From JAKFWF01 sp963741505 (lineage in GTDB: Bacteria > Pseudomonadota > Alphaproteobacteria > Rhizobiales > Hyphomicrobiaceae): a stretch of DNA of 64,000 nt. Made by a program: the position numbers and the translations under genes. Where the stretch lies: NCBI GenBank assembly GCA_963741505.1, contig CAVUIJ010000013.1, forward strand, positions 186,001 through 250,000, in the 5' to 3' direction. Position 1 is the stretch's first letter. Every line of letters starts with the position of its first letter. The notes under the pieces were generated by a model. The model had not been told where the DNA came from, searched no databases, and saw only the letters and a program-made list of their open reading frames with translations. Positions 60,921-64,000 of the stretch are shown piece after piece.

Positions 60921-62207
60921 CTAACCGCGCATTTCGGATGATGTCGCAAACAGTTCGCGAAACACCGGGTAGATGTCGCCGGGCGAGGACACCTTGCGCA
61001 TGGCGAAATGCTCCTGCCGTTCGGCGATCTCCTCGTAGCCCGACCACGCCACGCTCGACAGTCCTTGCATGCCCTCGTCCTGTCCGACCTCGATATAGGC
61101 ATAGTACTGGCAGCAGGGCAGGATTTCACCCTCGAGGATCTCGAGGCAGCGATCCATGTCGTCGTCAAAATTATGACCGTCGGAAGCCTGCGCCGCATAG
61201 ATGTTCCAATCCGCCGGCGAATAGCGGTCGGCGACGATCTTCATCATTTCGCTGAGGGCCGTCGAAATCACCGTGCCGCCGGTCTCGGTCGCCTTGAAGA
61301 ACGTCTCTTCATCGACCTCCTGCGCCTCGGTGGTGTGGCGGATGAACACGACATCAACTTCCGCATAGTGCCGGGTAAGGAACAGGTGCAGCAGCATGAA
61401 AAAGCGCTTGGCCAAGTCCTTCAGCGGCTCGGTCATCGACGCCGACACGTCCATCAGACAGAACATCACCGCCTGCGTCTTCGGCTTCGGCCGGCGCTCG
61501 AAGCGATTGTACCGCAGGTCCAGCGGGTCGATGTAGGCGACCACTTTGCGCAAATAGGTCAGTCTCGACAATCGCGCCTTGAGCGCCGTGATCTTGCCCT
61601 CGTCGCGCGGCTCCAGCGCTTCCTGGCGGACAATTTCGGCCGCCAATTCCTCGAGTTCCTTGATCCGGGGGCGGTGCAGCGCGATGCGCCGTGCCATGCT
61701 GTTGCGCATGGTCCGCAAGTGGTTGAGACGGGCGGGAGGTCCGTCGCTGGTATGGCCGGCGCGCACCGGTTGCGGCGAGCGCATGTCCTTGAGCTTGGCC
61801 TTCACCAGGTTAGGCAGCTTCAAGTCCTCGAAGAAGATGTCGAGGAACTCGTCGCGGGAAAGATTGAAGACGAAGTCATCCTCGCCCGAGCCATCCGGGC
61901 TCCCCTTGGAGCCAGAACCGCCGCCGCCGCCTTCCGGTTTGCGGATGACATCGCCTACCGAATATTCGCGGTTGCCCGGCAGCACGAAATCGCGTTGGCC
62001 GGCACCTTGCCCGAGCGAGAACGAAGGTTCGCGCAGACTCTTCGAGCGGATGCGCACATTCTCGCCGCCCTCGACCTCGGAAATCCTGCGCTTCTTGATC
62101 GCGTCGCGCACCGCGTCGCGGATCTCGCCCTTGGCGCGGCGCAGGAAACGCTGCCGATTGCCGAGGCTCTTGGCCTTGGGGTTGAGGCGGCGGTCGACAA
62201 TGTCCAT
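60921..62207 (-). CDS. yeaH: YeaH/DUF444 von Willebrand-like protein
   Basis: This 428-residue DUF444 protein has a C-terminal VWA-like domain with the metal site start in VMFCLMDVSASMTEPLKDLA (DxSxS), followed by VDVVFIRHTTEAQEVDEETF and GGTVISTALSEMMKIVADRY. The N-terminal half is basic and polar with a Gly/Ser run (GGGGGSGSKGSPDGSGEDD). It acts with PrkA and SpoVR in the nitrogen-starvation response in E. coli (yeaGH-ycgB). It is translated between the two, 11 bp from spoVR. Confidence 0.95.
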   Translation of the reverse strand: MDIVDRRLNPKAKSLGNRQRFLRRAKGEIRDAVRDAIKKRRISEVEGGENVRIRSKSLREPSFSLGQGAGQRDFVLPGNREYSVGDVIRKPEGGGGGSGSKGSPDGSGEDDFVFNLSRDEFLDIFFEDLKLPNLVKAKLKDMRSPQPVRAGHTSDGPPARLNHLRTMRNSMARRIALHRPRIKELEELAAEIVRQEALEPRDEGKITALKARLSRLTYLRKVVAYIDPLDLRYNRFERRPKPKTQAVMFCLMDVSASMTEPLKDLAKRFFMLLHLFLTRHYAEVDVVFIRHTTEAQEVDEETFFKATETGGTVISTALSEMMKIVADRYSPADWNIYAAQASDGHNFDDDMDRCLEILEGEILPCCQYYAYIEVGQDEGMQGLSSVAWSGYEEIAERQEHFAMRKVSSPGDIYPVFRELFATSSEMRG

Positions 62208-62213
62208 TAGGGC

Positions 62214-62327
62214 CTCGTGAGTGGTGAGCCGTGAGTGATCAGTGGCAAGATCGTAGGGTATTCACATGGCGGCAGATGAACAGCGCCGGCCCGAGCCCTT
62301 ATCCACTCACCACTCACGACCCACGAG
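62214..62327. repeat. Imperfect GTGAGTGGTGAG inverted repeat
   Basis: CTCGTGAGTGGTGAGCCGTG (from 62214) and CACTCACCACTCACGACCCA (near 62306-62325) form imperfect inverted arms that fill the gap between prkA and yeaH. It may be a repeat or an mRNA processing hairpin. Confidence 0.55.
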
Positions 62328-62329
62328 CT

Positions 62330-64000
62330 TCATCCCGCTTTCTTCACCCGCATGTACCATTCGACGAGACGGCGCACCTGTCGCGGGGTGTAGCCACGGG
62401 AGACCATGCGGGTGACAAATTCCTCGTGCTTCTTTTCCGTCTCGCCGTCCTTCTTGGCGCCGAACGAGATGACGGGCAACAAATCCTCGACCTGACTGAA
62501 CATCCGCTTCTCGATAACCTCGCGGATCTTCTCGTAGGAGGTCCAGCTCGGGTTCTTGCCGCTGTTGCGCGCCCGGGCACGCAGCGAGAACTTGACGACC
62601 TCGTAGCGGAAGTCCTTCGGATTGGCGATGCCGGCCGGTTTCTCGATCTTCGACAGCTCCTGGTCCAGAACCTGCCGGTTCATCAGGTTGCCGGTATCGG
62701 GGTCCTTGAAGTCCTGGTCCTCGATCCAGGCATCGGCATAGGCGACATAGCGATCAAACAGGTTCTGGCCAAATTCCGAGTAGCTCTCGAGGTAGGCCTT
62801 CTGTACCTCGTTGCCGATGAACTCGGCGTACCTGGGCGCCAACTCCTCCTTGATGAACTCCAGATAGCGATCCTCGCGGTCTTCAGGCAGCTGCTCGCGC
62901 CGCACCGACTGCTCCAGCACGAACATCAGGTGCACCGGATCGGCCGCCACCTCGTGGGTGTCGAAGTTGAAGGTCTCCGACAGCACCTTGTAGGCGAACC
63001 GCGTCGAGGTACCGTCCATGCCCTCGTTGATACCGGCGGCGTCGCGATATTCCTGGATCGTTTTGGCGTGCGGATCGGTGTCCTTCAACGTTTCGCCGTC
63101 GTACACCCGCATCTTCGAGAACAAGCTCGAGTTCTCGTGCTCCTTGAGGCGGGTCAGAACAGAGAACTGGGCAAGCATCTGCAGCGTGCCGGGCGCACAC
63201 GGCGCCTTCGACACTTCGGAGGTCGCGAGCAGCTTCTCGTAGATCTTCTGCTCCTCCGAGACGCGCAGGCAGTAAGGCACCTGGATCACGCAGATGCGGT
63301 CCAGGAACGCCTCGTTGTTCTTGTTCGACCGGAAACTCTGCCACTCGCTCTCGTTGGAGTGGGCGACAATGATGCCCTGGTAAGGCAACGCGCCGACGTT
63401 CTCGGTGCCGACGTAATGGCCGTCCTGGGTCGCCGTCAGCAACGGGTGCAACATCTTGATCGGCGCCTTGAACATCTCGACGAACTCGAGCATGCCCTGG
63501 GTCGTCCGATTGAGGCCGCCGGAATACGAGTAGGCATCGGCATCACTTTGACCGTGGAACTCGAGCTTGCGGATGTCGACCTTGCCGACCAGCGCCGAGA
63601 TATCCTGGTTGTTGTCGTCGCCGGGCTCGGTCTTGGCGACGCACAGCTGCCGCAGCCGCGACGGATGCAGGCGAACCACCGAGAACTTGGAGATGTCACC
63701 GCCGAACTCGTCCAGCCGCTTGATCGCCCATGGGCTCATGCGACCGGTCAGCTTGCGCCGCGGGATGCCATACTTTTCCTCGAGCGCCGCGCCCATCTGG
63801 GTCGGTTCGAACAGGCCAAGTGGGCTCTCGAACACCGGGCTCACCTCGTCGCCGGCCTTGAGCACGTAGACCGGCTTCATCTCCATCAGCTCTTTCAGCC
63901 GCTCGGCGAGCGACGACTTGCCGCCACCGACCGGTCCCAGCAGATAAAGGATCTGTTTGCGCTCCTCGAGCCCCTGCGCCGCATGCCGGAAGAAGCCGAC
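62330..64000 (-). CDS. prkA: PrkA serine protein kinase (YeaG family), C-terminal part
   Basis: This is the C-terminal 556 residues of PrkA/YeaG, an AAA-type kinase or protease-like stress protein; the first part lies outside the window. Walker A is ILYLLGPVGGGKSSLAERLK, just inside the window edge. Then PLGLFEPTQMGAALEEKYGI, FHGQSDADAYSYSGGLNRTT, QGMLEFVEMFKAPIKMLHPL and GIIVAHSNESEWQSFRSNKN are PrkA landmarks. The helical kinase-like end has EEFVTRMVSRGYTPRQVRRL. It is the first gene of the prkA-yeaH-spoVR operon. Confidence 0.96.
   Translation of the reverse strand, partial: VGFFRHAAQGLEERKQILYLLGPVGGGKSSLAERLKELMEMKPVYVLKAGDEVSPVFESPLGLFEPTQMGAALEEKYGIPRRKLTGRMSPWAIKRLDEFGGDISKFSVVRLHPSRLRQLCVAKTEPGDDNNQDISALVGKVDIRKLEFHGQSDADAYSYSGGLNRTTQGMLEFVEMFKAPIKMLHPLLTATQDGHYVGTENVGALPYQGIIVAHSNESEWQSFRSNKNNEAFLDRICVIQVPYCLRVSEEQKIYEKLLATSEVSKAPCAPGTLQMLAQFSVLTRLKEHENSSLFSKMRVYDGETLKDTDPHAKTIQEYRDAAGINEGMDGTSTRFAYKVLSETFNFDTHEVAADPVHLMFVLEQSVRREQLPEDREDRYLEFIKEELAPRYAEFIGNEVQKAYLESYSEFGQNLFDRYVAYADAWIEDQDFKDPDTGNLMNRQVLDQELSKIEKPAGIANPKDFRYEVVKFSLRARARNSGKNPSWTSYEKIREVIEKRMFSQVEDLLPVISFGAKKDGETEKKHEEFVTRMVSRGYTPRQVRRLVEWYMRVKKAG

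Noticed and set aside
1..64000. CRISPR arrays, rRNA and tRNA genes
   Set aside because: No regularly spaced direct repeats or rRNA-like stretches were seen, and no gap showed a convincing tRNA arm pattern; a covariance search was not possible here.

Overview
This is a high-GC chromosomal stretch from an alphaproteobacterium, most likely Hyphomicrobiales or a neighbouring order such as Reyranellales. The pointers are an EipB (DUF1849) envelope protein, Rhizobiales-style ATP-grasp and DUF482 proteins, many TRAP transporters and class III CoA-transferases, an nadD-rsfS-rlmH block, and the gene repertoire overall. I found no rRNA or CRISPR array and could not recognise a tRNA. Genes are dense on both strands, and palindromic intergenic repeats of several families are scattered through the window.

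Layout. 0-9.6 kb: end of an acyl-CoA dehydrogenase, eipB, a glycerophosphodiesterase, two FAD-linked 2-hydroxyacid oxidoreductases (one a YdiJ-like FAD/Fe-S fusion), a hotdog thioesterase, a serine-glyoxylate-type aminotransferase and a LysE exporter. 9.7-13.5 kb: a TetR-controlled HlyD plus ABC-2 efflux operon. 13.4-19.2 kb: an FAA hydrolase, asd, a secreted Cys-rich protein, a methyltransferase/ATP-grasp fusion and a parvulin isomerase. 19.4-24.3 kb: secA with a possible leader peptide, then nadD, rsfS and rlmH. 24.2-29.5 kb: membrane proteins, UDP-glucuronate 4-epimerase, two dehydrogenases, a membrane zinc peptidase and a short-chain dehydrogenase (SDR) remnant. 29.7-32.6 kb: a three-gene TRAP transporter, followed by a 271-bp element with terminal inverted repeats. 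32.9-40.6 kb: an M48 protease, DUF482, an N-carbamoyl-amidohydrolase coupled to diaminopropionate ammonia-lyase, a CoA-transferase/MaoC/RidA group and a phosphohistidine phosphatase. 41-45.6 kb: uvrB with toxin-antitoxin-type genes on both sides. 45.7-58.4 kb: a second TRAP system (with fused QM), lutABC, cytochrome c, a LysR regulator and glcDEF. 58.5-64 kb: a MarR regulator and the spoVR-yeaH-prkA stress operon.

Function. The main theme is 2-hydroxyacid and glyoxylate metabolism: a GlcD-type oxidase, a YdiJ-type oxidase, LutABC, GlcDEF, an LDH2-family dehydrogenase, a D-2-hydroxyacid dehydrogenase, an aminotransferase that would dispose of glyoxylate, and TRAP systems that could import the acids. 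A second theme is amino-acid and CoA-ester catabolism.

Sequence quality. At least fifteen apparent single-base insertions break ten genes. Every one is +1 and none is a deletion, which points to insertion-biased sequencing error more than to decay. Coordinates of those genes span the whole locus and the stated protein lengths are after correction.
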